Shown piece after piece: positions 26,816 through 41,000 of a DNA stretch of 64,000 nucleotides (position 1 is the stretch's first letter; each line of letters begins with the position of its first letter). The position numbers and the translations under genes are program-made. Origin of the DNA: Owenia fusiformis. Taxonomy: Eukaryota; Annelida; Polychaeta; Sabellida; Oweniidae. Under the pieces are notes generated by a model. It saw only the letters and a program-made list of their open reading frames with translations. It ran no database searches and was not told the DNA's origin. Location: positions 8,364,030 to 8,428,029 of the forward strand of contig CAIIXF020000009.1 in NCBI GenBank assembly GCA_903813345.2, in the 5' to 3' direction.

Positions 26816-27134
26816 ATTAATCATGGCGTCGTCGTATCAAACAATACATAAAGCTTGCCATCATACAACGAAAAACTGATGAATGACCATTTGGGCTCTA
26901 GGTGGATCTATTTCAGTAGACGTAGAATTTGACAATGAAGCCTTTAAGATTATAACGTGTTTGTTTACACTAACAGTAGCTTTACCATTAGAAACGGTTG
27001 GACTGATTACTGTATCTATAAATTGGTGAAGGTACAAATGTATGATTATGTATAAATATTTGGAATGTAAATAAGTTAAAGGGGTATAAAAATGCATTGC
27101 GAATTACGTTTAAGTTGTTTTAATTAAACATGGC
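26816..27134. other. Non-coding gap, nothing recognised
   Basis: About 300 bp between two mobile elements. No gene or repeat is supported. Confidence 0.5.
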
Positions 27135-28775
27135 TACGAGGGGTGATTCAAAAGTAATGGACAACATTTTATAGACATGCTTACGCTCAGGTACAAAGGA
27201 AAATTAACCAATTATCTCTAAGTTGTGAAAACTGTATTACATAAATATAAATACATTTCAAGATGTCATTTCTCCCGTTTTGGTAGTACAATTAGTTCAC
27301 CCACAATCCGCATCATTCCTGATCATTCATTTAGATTTTGTGTAATATATTAGTCGTCTGTAATGGCACTTATTTCCCCCAGTGGCAATCACCTGGTAGC
27401 ATTAAGATGGCTTCTTCAAGATACATAATAGTTATCAGAGTGGCCGGTCTGTGGCTTTCCATATGTCTGAAGATCTAATGCTCATCCACTGCACTGCATC
27501 CACTCACCACCTCCACTGAAGTGCTTGTACCATCTCTAAATGGCTTGCCTTGTTTCGATTTGGCTTTGATTTTCCCGAATAATTCTTTTTAACTTAAAGA
27601 ATGGGTATCGATATGGCGAACTTTTTGAACACACGTTTCTCTGAAACCAGTCATCAACAATTTCTGAAAATCTTACAAATTGTCAATTTAATGGCGATCT
27701 TTTGAATGATAACAATATAATTTTAAATAGATATACATACTTTCATCTATATTGTTTTAAAAACACACCAAACACTTGTTTTGTTCTTGGTATCATGTTT
27801 CCAGAGTGAAATGAAACATCTTTCCGAACCTCATTGGAACAAAACGACATAAACACAACATGTTTAGGTCTCTCAATATTGTAATTGTACAAAGGAAATT
27901 TTAGTTGATTTTAAAAAAGTATCTTGTTAATGAAATAAAAGGTTTTTCTTGATTTTTATTATCTATTTTGGGGGGATTTTGTTTTGATTTTTTGAATACT
28001 TTTTTTAAAATCAACCAAAAATTCCTTTGTAAAACTTTAATATTGAGAGGTCTAAAAACATGTTGTATATGCTATTTTGTTCCAACGAGGTTCGGAAAGA
28101 CATTTTATTTATTTCTCAAGAATTGGTAGAAAGGAGCAAAAACAATTGCACTAAGAAAAAAAACAATGTTAACAAAAACAGTTATATAAAATATTTCTAA
28201 ATAATTTTCGCATTAAATTGTTGTCAATCAGTCAACATTATATAAAATACCATGTTTTTTACAGAATGTTTTCAATGATTGGTTTAAGAGAAAAACATTG
28301 TTGAATTCAGTTCTCCATATCGATACCTATCCTTTCTTGTAAAAAGAGACCTGGATGTGTCCATCTAAAGTTTGGCTCAGTTCCCGACTCTCTGCGACTC
28401 ACACTTCTAGAAAATTTGGGATGTTTCAGCACAATGGGCTGCTGAATTTAGAACTCACTTGCATACAAATGGATGAGTCCTTCTTGACAACTGCATTGTA
28501 ATAGCCATCTATAGACCAATTAACATGAAATTAAACAGAAATTACAAAACCTTTCAATTACATGTATCATTCAAAAGTGGATTCCGCCAATTCTTACCTT
28601 AGTTAGTTACCATGGTACTGCATAGCTAAAACAATATCAAATGCAGTTTAATAAGAATTTGATACTTATTAGATAATTGAATGAGCTAATGTTTGTAAAA
28701 TATTAGATAGATTGGGTAATGTCTAGCTAGTATGGCTGTAAAATGGTGTCCATTACTTTTGAATCACCTCTCGTA
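27135..28775. mobile_element. Mariner-like fold-back element, non-coding
   Basis: Ends TACGAGGGGTGATTCAAAAG and its inverse (CTTTTGAATCACCTCTCGTA), with TA at both edges, are mariner-type termini. Inverted arms continue inside: GGTATCGATATGG at ~27603 against its inverse near 28320, and CTTTCCGAACCTC with AACATGTTTAGGTCTCTCAA at ~27820-27880 against inverses at ~28045-28100. The centre is near 27950. No transposase frame remains. Confidence 0.75.
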
Positions 28776-30263
28776 TGTTTTGAACAGGGCAATTCATACC
28801 TTTACTTCAATAATTAAATATGATTAAACATAGGGCTATGAAAATAGTCGTTTGTTGGAAATAACAAATCTGGAGAGATCGGCATTCTGATACTCATAGC
28901 ATCTCTCTCTGTTGCATCACAGATAAGGATAGAGATGGAGAGGGCGTGGCTTACCACGATGAGAGATCGGTAGTAATGAGGTAGTCGGTATTCCAAACAC
29001 ATGGCAAATACTGTAGTATTACTCCCACGCTGTACCCTCGTTGAAACGTATAGGGTCTTCCTCTACAGGTGTTCTACTTTACATAATGATATTAGGGCCT
29101 TCCTGTACTTGTACTCTTCTTTATATATGGTATAAAATAGAAGAATGAACACTCATTTATCCAACAATCTTTATATTTCATAAGCAATTATACAGTCCAT
29201 CTGTATATAACAGTACAAATTACAAATCATATTTACAAGTATGAATAAGATAATTACAATATTCAATTGACAAGAATATTCTGTTTATAATCAAGAAATG
29301 CTTGTATCTCTGTTTAGTTTCCCAATATGAAGACTAACAACCAAATAGAGAAACTGAGCGTCTGGTAATAACTTTTGAGAGATTTTCTGAATATTCACAT
29401 GTCTTGTAAGCACATTTTTCATATCTTATTTAATATCGCTGGTTCTGGTTTTAACTAATAACGGAGATTTTTTAAATTCAAATAAATATGGATAAATTGT
29501 GTTTGTTATACAATTCAAATATTCTCTTCGGGAACACAGAGGTCAAAAACAGCTTCAATGGAGATAAACCATATAATATTTTGTTACACACCCAAGTCTC
29601 ATTTTCACTGTATTATTTCACTTTCACATACTAAAAACGTGACCACATCCATTTACTGACCAAAGAAAGTAGCTTAGAAAACTGGATGTTTCCCTAATGA
29701 GACCCTAGGCTTGAATGCTAGTAGACCTAATTTTGGTTGTCCTTTCATTAGTAAACAATATAGCAGTTTGTCAATTTAACATAAAATGTAACAAATATTG
29801 ACACAATTATTTTAGGTATTGGTAAATTATAATCATGAAAACATCTGTTATTTAAAAATTGTTCATGTATCATACTGTGATCAGGAAACAAGAATGTCTT
29901 TGACCTACTTTTTACAAGCCACAGCCAAAAGTCAGATTTATGATGTTAGACATTGCAGTGTTTCTTAAGAAAATCTTCGGAAGTTTTTGAAAGATGGCAA
30001 TATCTTCCTATTTCTGCCTTGAAACTGTGAGGATGTCATCAGGACAAAGTTGGTATGATTAACTGGACTGGTCTAGTTAGGTAGGGTAGACTGGTAGACT
30101 AAAGAAAGATATTATAATCACTCAATATAAATGTGATCACACAAATACTCCTTACAAAACATTAATACATTCATGTTAATGTGATCAAATCAAAATATCA
30201 TAATTATTATGACATATAGTATACATTGTTAGCACCATTTAATTTTAATAACATTCATTTCAT

Positions 30264-30724
30264 TAGGGATGGTGTCTAATTTAAACAGTTGCAGGAAAGC
30301 CAAGTCAAGTTCAATACACTAAACAACACACTCTTTTACCTCAAATTTGCTATTTCCTTGATAAATGAGAGTTAACAAGAACATTTAAATTCTTGCAAAA
30401 AATTCTACCATTTTTAAATGGCAATCATCTTGAAAAACATATTTTTGCACAAAACTATTTACCAATATCCATCTTTTAAACACTCCACTATACCTAACCC
30501 TTAGAAATGCATAAGATACTCTGTTTGTCTCATTGTATTGTTTAGTATATTTTTGCAAGTACCTTATTAACATCTAACAGTCTTCCGATAAACCATTCAT
30601 AAGGAACAAACAAATAAAAACAAATAACATAATCATTACTATTAAGCCAAATGGGTTGCTTATGAACAATAAATGCAAGGTATAGTAGAGTGTAAATGTC
30701 AAATTTGTTGTGACACCATCCCTA
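30264..30724. mobile_element. MITE with TAGGGATGGTGTC ends
   Basis: TAGGGATGGTGTC at 30264-30276 and its perfect inverse GACACCATCCCTA at 30712-30724. A partial second copy begins near 36819 (AGGGATGGTGTCCAATTATC, then AACAGTTGCGG), matching TCTAATTT..AACAGTTGCAGG here. Confidence 0.7.
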
Positions 30725-31251
30725 TTTCAGCCACACAGTTTACAAACTCTAGAAAATGCACTTCAACAAATAATAATTTCAAATTATACATGGGGAGTAA
30801 AAGTTTGATCTTGAGCAAAACATAATCTACCTTATATTGTCAACAATATATGTTGTCATTAAAATAAATATATTATCAACAATATAATACATTGTGAAGG
30901 TAGCTATATCTTAGGACTCTGCATCCTTATCCCTTAAGTTTCATTTACTAAGGCTTGAGTAAGAGAAAAGGGGAGAAAGGGGGAGAATGGGGAGTCCTGA
31001 TGCTAGACATAATTTGTGGGATCCCATACACTCTTGATTTTTACAAGATAGCTTAACATAACCTAAGCATTAAATTCACTGTTGAGTATGTCTCATAGCT
31101 TAACTAATTCAACATCTCCAAAGTTAGACTTGTGATTTTCTATATATAAATGTTAATGCTGATTTCGCAACTATTCACTCACTCTTTTACTGATTTTACA
31201 TTTTCACTCTGTTTCCATGATACTCAACTAACAATCACATCATTACATGAA

Positions 31252-31546
31252 AACATTGGCAACTATCAAGGCAGCTACATTGGCAGCAATCATACATGAA
31301 AACATTGGCAACTATCAAGCCAGCTACATTGGCAGTTACCATACACGAAAACATTGGCAACTATCAAGGCAGCTACATTGGCAGCTATCATACATGAAAA
31401 CATCTGCAACTATCAAGGCAGCTACATTGGCAGCAACCATACATGAAAACATTGGCAACTATCAAGGCAGCTACATTGGCAGCTATCGTACATGAAAACA
31501 TCGGCAACTATCAAGGCAGCTACATTGGCAGCTATCATACATGAAC
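31252..31546. repeat. 49-bp minisatellite, six copies
   Basis: Units start at 31252, 31301, 31350, 31399, 31448 and 31497 (AACATTGGCAACTATCAAGG, then CAGCTACATTGGCAGC). Spacing is exactly 49 bases. The unit is not a multiple of three, so the frame crossing it is not a repeat protein. It lies about 500-800 bp past the CCDC6 stop. Confidence 0.9.
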
Positions 31547-32055
31547 AGCACTACAAGGTTTAAGAGCAAACCTTTTAACTGATTACAGATACAGTCAAAA
31601 AGCTACAAGCACCTTGTAATAGAAATCCATTTTGAACTGTTCTGGACATTTCGTCAAACTTTCTCATAGTAGCGAGATATTCAACTTTTAAATATCTCAA
31701 TCTTCAACAATTATTTATTTGATTAATAATCAATTCCTAATAAATAATTGAATCACTGTTTTCTCCACTTTTCATATTTCACTGTCCACGAAACATACTT
31801 AATGTTATAACATCACCTGTGTTTTGACATACTAAAGGCATAAATCAAGGGGTCACGTATGCTATATGCAGTGGCAGTACACATTGGCAGCATGCAACAG
31901 AAGCAGGTCCTGATCCTGTCAACTACTGCCAAATTCTATGACATTGTTACATCCATGACTGCAGTACATTTGATGTAGAGCCGGCATTCCATCGAGTGTG
32001 AAGGTCAATTCGACACACATGACATTAATCTCTCAAGTTGCAACTAGATTTAGTC

Positions 32056-35000
32056 TTAGGTTTTAGGCTTTTCTGAAGGAGGAATTGCAGGCTTCACAAA
32101 TTTGTCAGGACTTGGCCTCGGTTTCTGAAAGTATATTAATAAATCAAATATGTTTGAAATATGAAAACATGTTGCATGTAAATTTAGCATCAAAAACAAA
32201 TCTCTTCGTTTTCTGATGATACTGAACAGAGTGAACACCTAACCATGTGATAAATGTTTTTCTCTATATTTGGATTTGACCCAGCATACCTGTTGTAAGT
32301 GACTGAACATTGGGGGTGATGTACTTGGCAAATGGGAGGGGGACGAGTGAACGATCTGCTGCCCACAGGCACTACACTTCATGGGGCTTGCCATTGGGTT
32401 GAACACAGGCCCAAAGTTAAGACCTACAAAATACAGAAATTTTAATATCATCAAGGTTTACTAATAAAAATAACCTGATGTCGTGTTCAGAAACTACCTC
32501 TGTATGTCAATTCTAAAGTATCTCTTAGGAATAATGCAGGATGGCTAATATGTCAGGCCAATCCTTACGTTCGTAATTTTGCAAGATGGCTGCCATGTGT
32601 TCCTAAAATATCTACATTTCTAGCTTTATCAATGTCCTGTATAACTTTTAATATTTAAAACACATTGCTATTTAGTTTCATAATTGGGTCAAATTGTACT
32701 GTAAAATCAGCACTAAAATGGTCACCATTTTGAAAATTTCAAACTTCTACCCACAGAGGGCTCATGTGTACAAAATATGAACAAAATCGGGCCTACGGTA
32801 TTTGAGTTATTGCCCACTTGTTCGATGGGATAATTAATGGAACAATATATCAAATACACCAATAGTGTAGAAAATATTAATAAATAGGCATGGCTAAAAA
32901 GCTCCATTATTAGTCAAAGCTTAGTTATGTAGAATGAGCATGGGTACTCAAAGCAACGGTGTATCTGTGGTATGTTGTTGATGTTTATTGTTTATAAACC
33001 AGTGATGTCATAAGTAAACTCATCCTGCACGTGTGACATTTTGCAATGAAAGATGGCAATACCTTGCATGTGGTAAAGATGGCTTCATATCTTGGTTAGT
33101 CATATGAGAAAATCCATGAGTGATCATTGTCAATTTGCATTATGGGAAATTTGTACCCAAAGATTGCATGATGGGACATCCATTATAATTCAAGTAGCCT
33201 TTTGGGAATCATATACTGAATGCCGATTACATAATGGGACATCTCACTGAAAGCCCAAATCATTATGGGTCATCTGTCTGCTGAATGTGCAATGCATTAT
33301 GGGACACATACCTGGCGAAAGTGGTCTGTTGAGACTGGAGGTGGAAGAGTTAGGTGACTGGTAGGGTATGGGGCTGGATACAGTTCTCTGCCTCATGCTT
33401 CCTAAACTGTCTTTTTCACTTTTGACGCTTCCACTGTCGTGCTTAGTCATCTCATTAAAATGCCTAAAAAAACATCAAAAATGTAAGATTATATACTATT
33501 AATACTATATTTTCTTCCATGATGGTGAAATTTCCTGCAATCTTGTTGGTCCATGTGACTTAAATATATCCTGTATTTACACGCACTCTCAACTTAGCGT
33601 TGGATACAGAGTGAAAAATGATGCCACTGTCCGTTGGGATACAGTTCAGTATCCCAATGCCCCAGATTTCCATCCAGGATATGGCTGTTACAGAAAAATA
33701 CCATGGAGATTAGTTTAAGCTGCCGCATGCTAATATTTGCATTTTGCTAGAAATATCTGTTTTAAATATCAGGAAATGATACTGTGATCACAATTTATAA
33801 TTTGAGGATAAAAACACCGCATCTGTAAATAAAATATATGAAAACCTTTTGAAGCATGCACATTGTCTTCAAAAATCAAATACGGCAGACGAAAGTCGGA
33901 AAAATGTTTCGCTAAAGTAAAATTGAGGAGAAAGGACATTTAATAAAACATACCTACGTATAATACAAGAAAAGCAAAGAACAAGAAGAAATACATCAGG
34001 ATTTGATTTATTATAGAAAAGCTCACTCTTCATATTGTATATAGCCTCAATCCTTTAAAAAAAATATTTCCTAAACCGGCAATGAGAGAAATATGATAAG
34101 ATAATCAAAATACCTCTCATCATCCATCTCTAGACTAGATTCACTCTCTGATAGATGGCGACAGAGGGCTTCACGCCGCTCAACCTCCATCTGAAGTTTG
34201 CGTTGTAGACGTATGTTTTCTTCCTGTAGGTGGCGCTCATCTTGTACGATTCTGCCCATTTTTTCTTCATCTTGAAAAAAATGGATATACTTATTTTTGT
34301 TAAATAGTAATTCAACGAATTTAAATTCATGATCAACTGCCTCAAAAAAATTTTAATTTTTTTTCATATAATAAGTTTTTACTAAAAATGAATTTCATGC
34401 ATGGGGTAAAGATTGCTGTATTATTGATGAGCTGAGGCCTCAAATAATTGTGTTGACTCAAGTGTCCATAATCATGACTTATGAAATGTTGTTTGAACTT
34501 TTATGCCACTATAGCAAATATTATCAAGACTTTTGGATGTTCCAAAACACAATAAACAATATCGTACCTTTTTTTAGGTGCGATAAAAATACAGTCATGA
34601 ATTATTACTCACGATCAATTTGTGATGCACGAAGCATGTTCCTAAGGCGTGAAACTTCACTGCGTAGTGTGTTGATATTCTGTGTTAGGTTCCTGGCTGT
34701 CTCATTGCTGTTTGCAGATGTAGTGGTGTCCATCTCTCTAGGGGAGGCTTGGGCAGATAATGGTGACTCTAGTTTGCCTTGTAACATTGACGACAAATAC
34801 CTATAGTGAGAGAGACACTCATTAGAACATATATTTTAAAATATCAGTCACCTTATTTTTGATCAAATGACAGAGTAGGTGAAACATAAGGTGGCTGGCT
34901 ATCAGGCATTATCATGCAAAATGTCACCACATGCTATTTGTTACAGACACTGACAAATGAACACCAAAGGTCACTGAATACCACTAAACACAATCCACAA

Positions 35001-38000
35001 AAAGTTGGGAGACTATAACAATATGTCACCGCTTATGGTGGGTAATAAAAATGGTCCCATAATATTACTTATATACATGTAGAACATTTATCTAATGTTT
35101 GATACACTCTCTTCTTATTTCAACGAGATTCCCTTATATTTTGGAATTTCAACCTCAAAGCTATTATGTCATTTTCCAATGAAGAATGGTAGAAATATAG
35201 ACAGAATGCATGCATAAAGACAAACACAACTGGTTTGAGAAAATCTGCTGATCTGTAGAATTTCCATTCCCAAAAGCAACTTTTGTTGTGTTGTAAGATT
35301 CATTAAAGCAGATATGAAATGGTATTTTTAACCTAAAGGAATCAATATAATTTTTTGATAGATGTATTTTAACATGTTTTCTCATCAGTAGTGTGAAAAC
35401 TATTTCACTCTAACGATCGTTATAGCTGCTTAATAAGCAATATTCAAATTGGTTGTGACGTTATTGGCCCCCACGTGATCTCTCACTGGTCCCCACGCGG
35501 CCCGTTTTGGTCCATTAGATCATGACGTCATAATGCCAAAATGTTTTGTTATTTGTTTACACAACAATCCTATGGTTGCCGTGACGTTGTGATTACTATG
35601 GAACCAATAAACCAAAGCTATATTTTGTATATGACGTTACTAATCACGTGGGGGCCAATTTGATTTATCGGTTAGTTTTATTTCGTTATCTATGACCGTT
35701 AGCAGTTATCTAACATTTATTTTATAATGGCTATTGCAAGAACTCTACGGTGGGCTTAAAATGGAGAAAACCGCATTTTTGTAGGTGTTAGTTCAGTTGT
35801 CCTTTAAAATACCGAATGCAACAGATTTGATAATTCCTTAAAGTAGAAAAGCAAATTTCTTTTGGATGATTTATCTGTTTCTTAGGTTAAATTTAATTGA
35901 GCTTCGCCACCATTGCAAACATTAATATCAAAAGCTGTTGAATTCAACCTAAACCAATTGGCTTTACCTTTTTTCTGCCTCTAGTTTGTCCATTTTCTTC
36001 CAGAGTCTATTAACAAGCGCTTCCTGTTCTTGCTCCAAGGCATTCTCCAACTCTACCTTCTCACGCTTTAACTGAAAAATAAATTAGCCATAATGCAAAA
36101 GGCTGAGCCAAAAATGCAAAAGATTGACACATAATGTTAGAGATTGGCTCAAAATGTATTAGACTAATAATAACAAAATGAATGTGCCATAAATTGATTG
36201 GACAGATGAAGCCCACGTGAGATTAGGCAAAAATAGCAAATTGGACAGCTGATAAACCATATATTGAGCAGACACATCTTTTAAAATATATATCAATAAT
36301 TTGTTTTAAATATATGTGCTTACATTGTTTTCTACAGTAAAACCTGTGTTAGTGAATATTATCAATTAACCACTAGTTCCTGCTAAATTATGCAAAAGGC
36401 ATCGTCTGGGTAACATGCCAAAAATATCACTTGTTAATAACTTGCAAATTGGTAACCAAAAATCAAAAGCATATATGGAGTGTTCTCCTTGCAAAAAAAG
36501 AAATCCATATAAAATGATTGGAAAAGTCATACTACTAAATCAAGATCTCTCTTTTTCTTGTTACAAAAATCTTCACTATATACAAGTTTTACAATATAAC
36601 AGTTTCCCCATAATATTGCTTCCTGTACAATGCAGAGTAACCTTTAAAGCAAGCCAACATTGCTATAAATCTGATTTATCAGCAAATTAATGTGATTCCG
36701 CCAACTTTGCGCCTACTAACCAGCAATTACCTTACCTATAAAGGTCGCATTAACCTTGAGACAACGACATTCATGGAGATATATCGTTATTAACATTCAA
36801 CCAATGGCATTCATCGATTAAGGGATGGTGTCCAATTATCAACAGTTGCGGAAGAATAATGTTAGTTTCCTTAGGGGAGGGGGTAAATTATGGTTTCGCT
36901 AAATGAATTTTGAATATTCAATTGAAATACAAATCGACATTTTAAGATTTTGTTAGACATGAGGGGAGGGGGAGGGGGTAAACCATAACAATGTTTATTA
37001 ATTCATTTTTCCAGGAATGTTGACAAAATTCCTTACATAGGAATTATCCTCAATGCAAAATAAAAGTTGTAGTTTAAGTGTTATGTACTGTGTTATGTAC
37101 TGTAGCAGTGGGTTGTCTCAGTGTATAGCAATAGTGGATGAATCGATAGGATGAAACTTGGATAAAATGGCTGATTACTTAATGTTGTACTCAAACCATT
37201 TAACTCAATTTAGATATATTTATGCCATCATATCGTATGAATGCCACATTTTACGATGGTAAACCATCAACAATTCCAAAAGTTCATTTTATCATGATAT
37301 TGGGGATTTTAAGTCAGCATGTGTCTGTTTTCGAGGCAAAACTGATTTCATTTTCAGAGCAGAAATTTTATGTCACATGACATGACGTGTGTGGTTGAAA
37401 CAATTTGCTGCGAAATACGATTTTGTAGATAAAATGAAACCCTGGCTTTCAAAAACAAGTTATTCGCTCTTATGTTGAGCCAATTATTGCATGATTGAGG
37501 CTATTCTCATCAATTTCGCAAAGGGTATAATATCACTTGCAATTGAGTGCGGAATCAATCAAGCTGAAACGCTATTGAAAGCATATAAGTTATATAACAT
37601 AAAATATTGTAAGTGTTTGGGCATTAAAACTTTTTAACCCGAATGTAATGCTGTAAGGCCAAAATATAATTATTGGGTTAACATTTTCAGATATACAGTT
37701 TCACAAATGCATTTCAATCAATTCCTTGTATATGTAATGACTAAATTGCAGTGCTCTTTCCTCAAGAATTTCTTTTTGTGAAGTTCAATCAATTAAAAAT
37801 ATTTATGTTTCTATTGGAATGTGTGCTAAAAAGAATGTGTGCTAAAAAGATAATAAGAGTTTCTTCAATTGGTTTTAGTATAACTTTAAAACAAATCGCT
37901 TGTTGAACCAGTGTCCCAGATATAGTTGCTCAATCACTTTCTGCATGTTCAACCCAAGTTGGCTCTAGTACTAACAAGACAAGACATGCAAAGTGTCACA

Positions 38001-41000
38001 ACCTGCTATTTGTTACAGACATGCACTGCCGATCACCAACTGCAAATGGTGGTGACATATATTTGTCAGGTGTGGACAAGTTTGAAAAGCTGATGTGAGA
38101 ATTTAAAAGTCTGAACCATTTCAATGGGTTAAAAGCTATGATCTGCTGCAGCTATATTTCAATACACAAGTTTGCCCAAGTACAGGGTGTTTCATATGTA
38201 TGCATCCCCCCCATAAACTCATACATGTAGCATTGGCACCCTATCATGTTAAAAAGCATTTTGTTCCTCATGAAAAATTACATAAGACTGCAAAGTTACA
38301 GAATCCAGTGATGTCCCTGAAAAAAAGATATCAAAATATGTGGGTAGGGGTCATTTAGAGAGTTTCGAGGGCAGTTTAAAGGAAAAATTTAGTTTGAATG
38401 ACAGTTATATAGATAGGATTCATGCAGTGGCTTATAGGGAGGTCAGGTACCCTGGTGCGACCTTTATCACTAAAAACGGGCAGCAGACAAAATGAAGAGA
38501 TCACCGGCCTGCATACTTTGATACATTGTATCTTTTTTCAGGGACACCGGTGGATTCTGAGACTTTGCATTCTTATGTAACTTTCCATGAGGAACAAAAT
38601 AATATATAACATGATAGGGCATCCTCCGATCACAGGGCTTCAAAATTCAGAATATCTTCTTCTTTTTACCCCCTGCTATAAGCAGTTTGTATTTCCCCGA
38701 TTAAGAACTCGCAGTTAGATTCGCTGTTGCGACAGCAATCATGTATACGTTATCGGCGCATAATTAGATCATTTAATTTAATCGGGCGCTTCCAACTTGG
38801 TTATGGCAGGGGGAAGAAGGAGGTACGGATTCTGAACACCTGCTTAGGAGGATGATGATAGGGTAACAATGCTACATATGTGAGTTTATGAGGGGGAAGG
38901 GGGTGCATACATATGAAACACCGTGTATACTCAACAAAAGACACGAGGGAAAGCCTGAAAGGCCAATGAGAGACCAGTGTGTTCTCCACAGGATTGTTTC
39001 TCAAGTGGGTGCAAACTTCTCATTTTCACAATTCAGAACAAAATTGGGCAAAATATGCCTATTTTTCATGCTTTTTCTCATTACGGGTGGTGCAAATAGA
39101 TTTTTAGATGGGTGCCGGTGTAAAAGGGTAGGAGATCCTATCAAATTATGGTCCTACTCTCCATTGATTTATATGGTGACCTAAATACAACTCTTTCCTT
39201 CATTATTATCTTATACGCAATCAGGGCCAGTAAGGGCCGTTGAGAAAGAGGACCATAATCCCTTGGGGACCATCATTCTTTCACACCGGCCTGTTTTAAA
39301 ACTCTCAGGTTGGTACTGCACCCACATGTTTTAATGCTAGGGAGATCAGAGAGAGACATATAATAGCCAACTTGCAGGAATGAGGAATAAAACTAGGTAA
39401 TAAAAAATATGTTTAAGTACCTGTTCTAGGCCTGACTGTTTGTTGCGAGTCTCAGATTCCAGCTTCTCTATTTTCCTCATTAGTTTGTTTACTTGGTATT
39501 CTTGTTCTTTTTCCAGTGTCTGTTCTAGCTCTACTTTTTCCTGTCTCAGCTTAAAAAATAGAAGATTCACATGTGAGTCAATGGGAGGAATATCTTTCTT
39601 ATTGAGTTTATACATTTATTTTTATTTTCCTAGTATATAATTAAACCTGCACATCGCTCCAAAACGCAATATGTTGACATATATTGTTTTTACATTTTCA
39701 AGCTCTAATATAAAGTTTATGTAAATAAAAATTGTTTTTTTCTGCGTAATATCAAAGAACAATCATTTAGTTAAAAAAATAAAAAGGCGAATGTGGGATT
39801 CGAACCCGGGCCTCTCGTGTGCTAAGCAAGGATTCTACCGCTAGACAACCGTGTTATTATGAATGGTGGAAGTAATTAAACGCTACTTATTTTGAAAGCT
39901 ATGATTCGGAAGTGACATCACGTTCTTCATTTAGAAACCTTTCCAAAATCATATCGCCGGCTCCGATCGAAGTAATTCAATGAAAAATCTTTGAAATGAC
40001 ACATTTATCGTAAGTATTTCTACACAAGATTTGCCCCATTTGTTCATCATTCTATAATCTTTCATTAAGTTCAAAATGATAAAGTTCACCCCCAAAACAA
40101 CCCAAGATTGCGTTTCGGAGCGAAGTCCAGCTTTAAGGAATAAAGACAGAGATTGTTCTAGCTATTGTGACGTCACGTATCATATGAGAATGTGATATTT
40201 AACACTGGCAAAAATATACCTTTTACTTTGATTTTTAAAAGTGAAAATTGATCTTAATTGATGTGCAAGTTTTCTGGAGTTTAACTAGGAGTGGCTATTC
40301 ATTTTAAAAGTTGGGGTTTCCTGACATATACCTGGAAAAGTTTTCTCGACAAGTCGTTAGTGAGATACTCCTCTTCTTGCTCATAATTCATAGCCAGTGT
40401 TTCTTTCTCTTTTTTCAATGCTTGGATCTTCTTCAACAAAGTGTTGCTTATGAACTCTTCCTCTTGTTCCGCTCTGGCTTGCTGCAAGTTAAATAGAAAG
40501 TAGAATTATAAATAATACTTTGACATTTTTACTTCTGTCAAGTTGCACTTTAATGCACCTTTGGACAATCCAAATTGTTGTAAAATAAAACACTAATGTT
40601 AAAAATCTGTATCTACGATTTTAGAAGGGTACATATACATATATGTGAATCACCCTGTGACTTTAGAATCGTGATGCCAGAGATTCATGCAATGATTTTT
40701 TAGTGTCCACAATCCACTATTATAAATGCTATAAACAATGCAAATTCTTTAATATCTTACCTTTTCACCTAAATATAAGTATGAAACCTGGATTTCATCA
40801 GAGGAAGAAGATTTATTACCTAATCTATCATTTTGCAAATCGTCACATCAGCCCTATGCATGTTAAACAAGGCAAAGTTTGGACACGAGATCAGTATAAT
40901 TATTAGAACGAACTCCCATAAACTAACAGCAGTTTTCAAGCGACCAAAAAAAGTATTACTAGACAGAAAGACTTGATAGGTGGATCAGTTTGATTTACCC

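Larger units (their letters stand above)
28776..32055. other. Downstream flank and probable 3' UTR of CCDC6 (minus strand)
   Basis: Holds the AGGGATGGTGTC MITE (30264-30724) and a 49-bp tandem repeat (31252-31546). The rest is AT-rich without a supported gene. The CCDC6 3' UTR must begin at 32055 going down; I see no decisive poly(A) signal. Confidence 0.5.

Noticed and set aside
31247-31495. 82-residue repeat-like protein frame
   Set aside because: It is the 49-bp minisatellite read through; the period is not a multiple of three, so the peptide does not repeat in frame.
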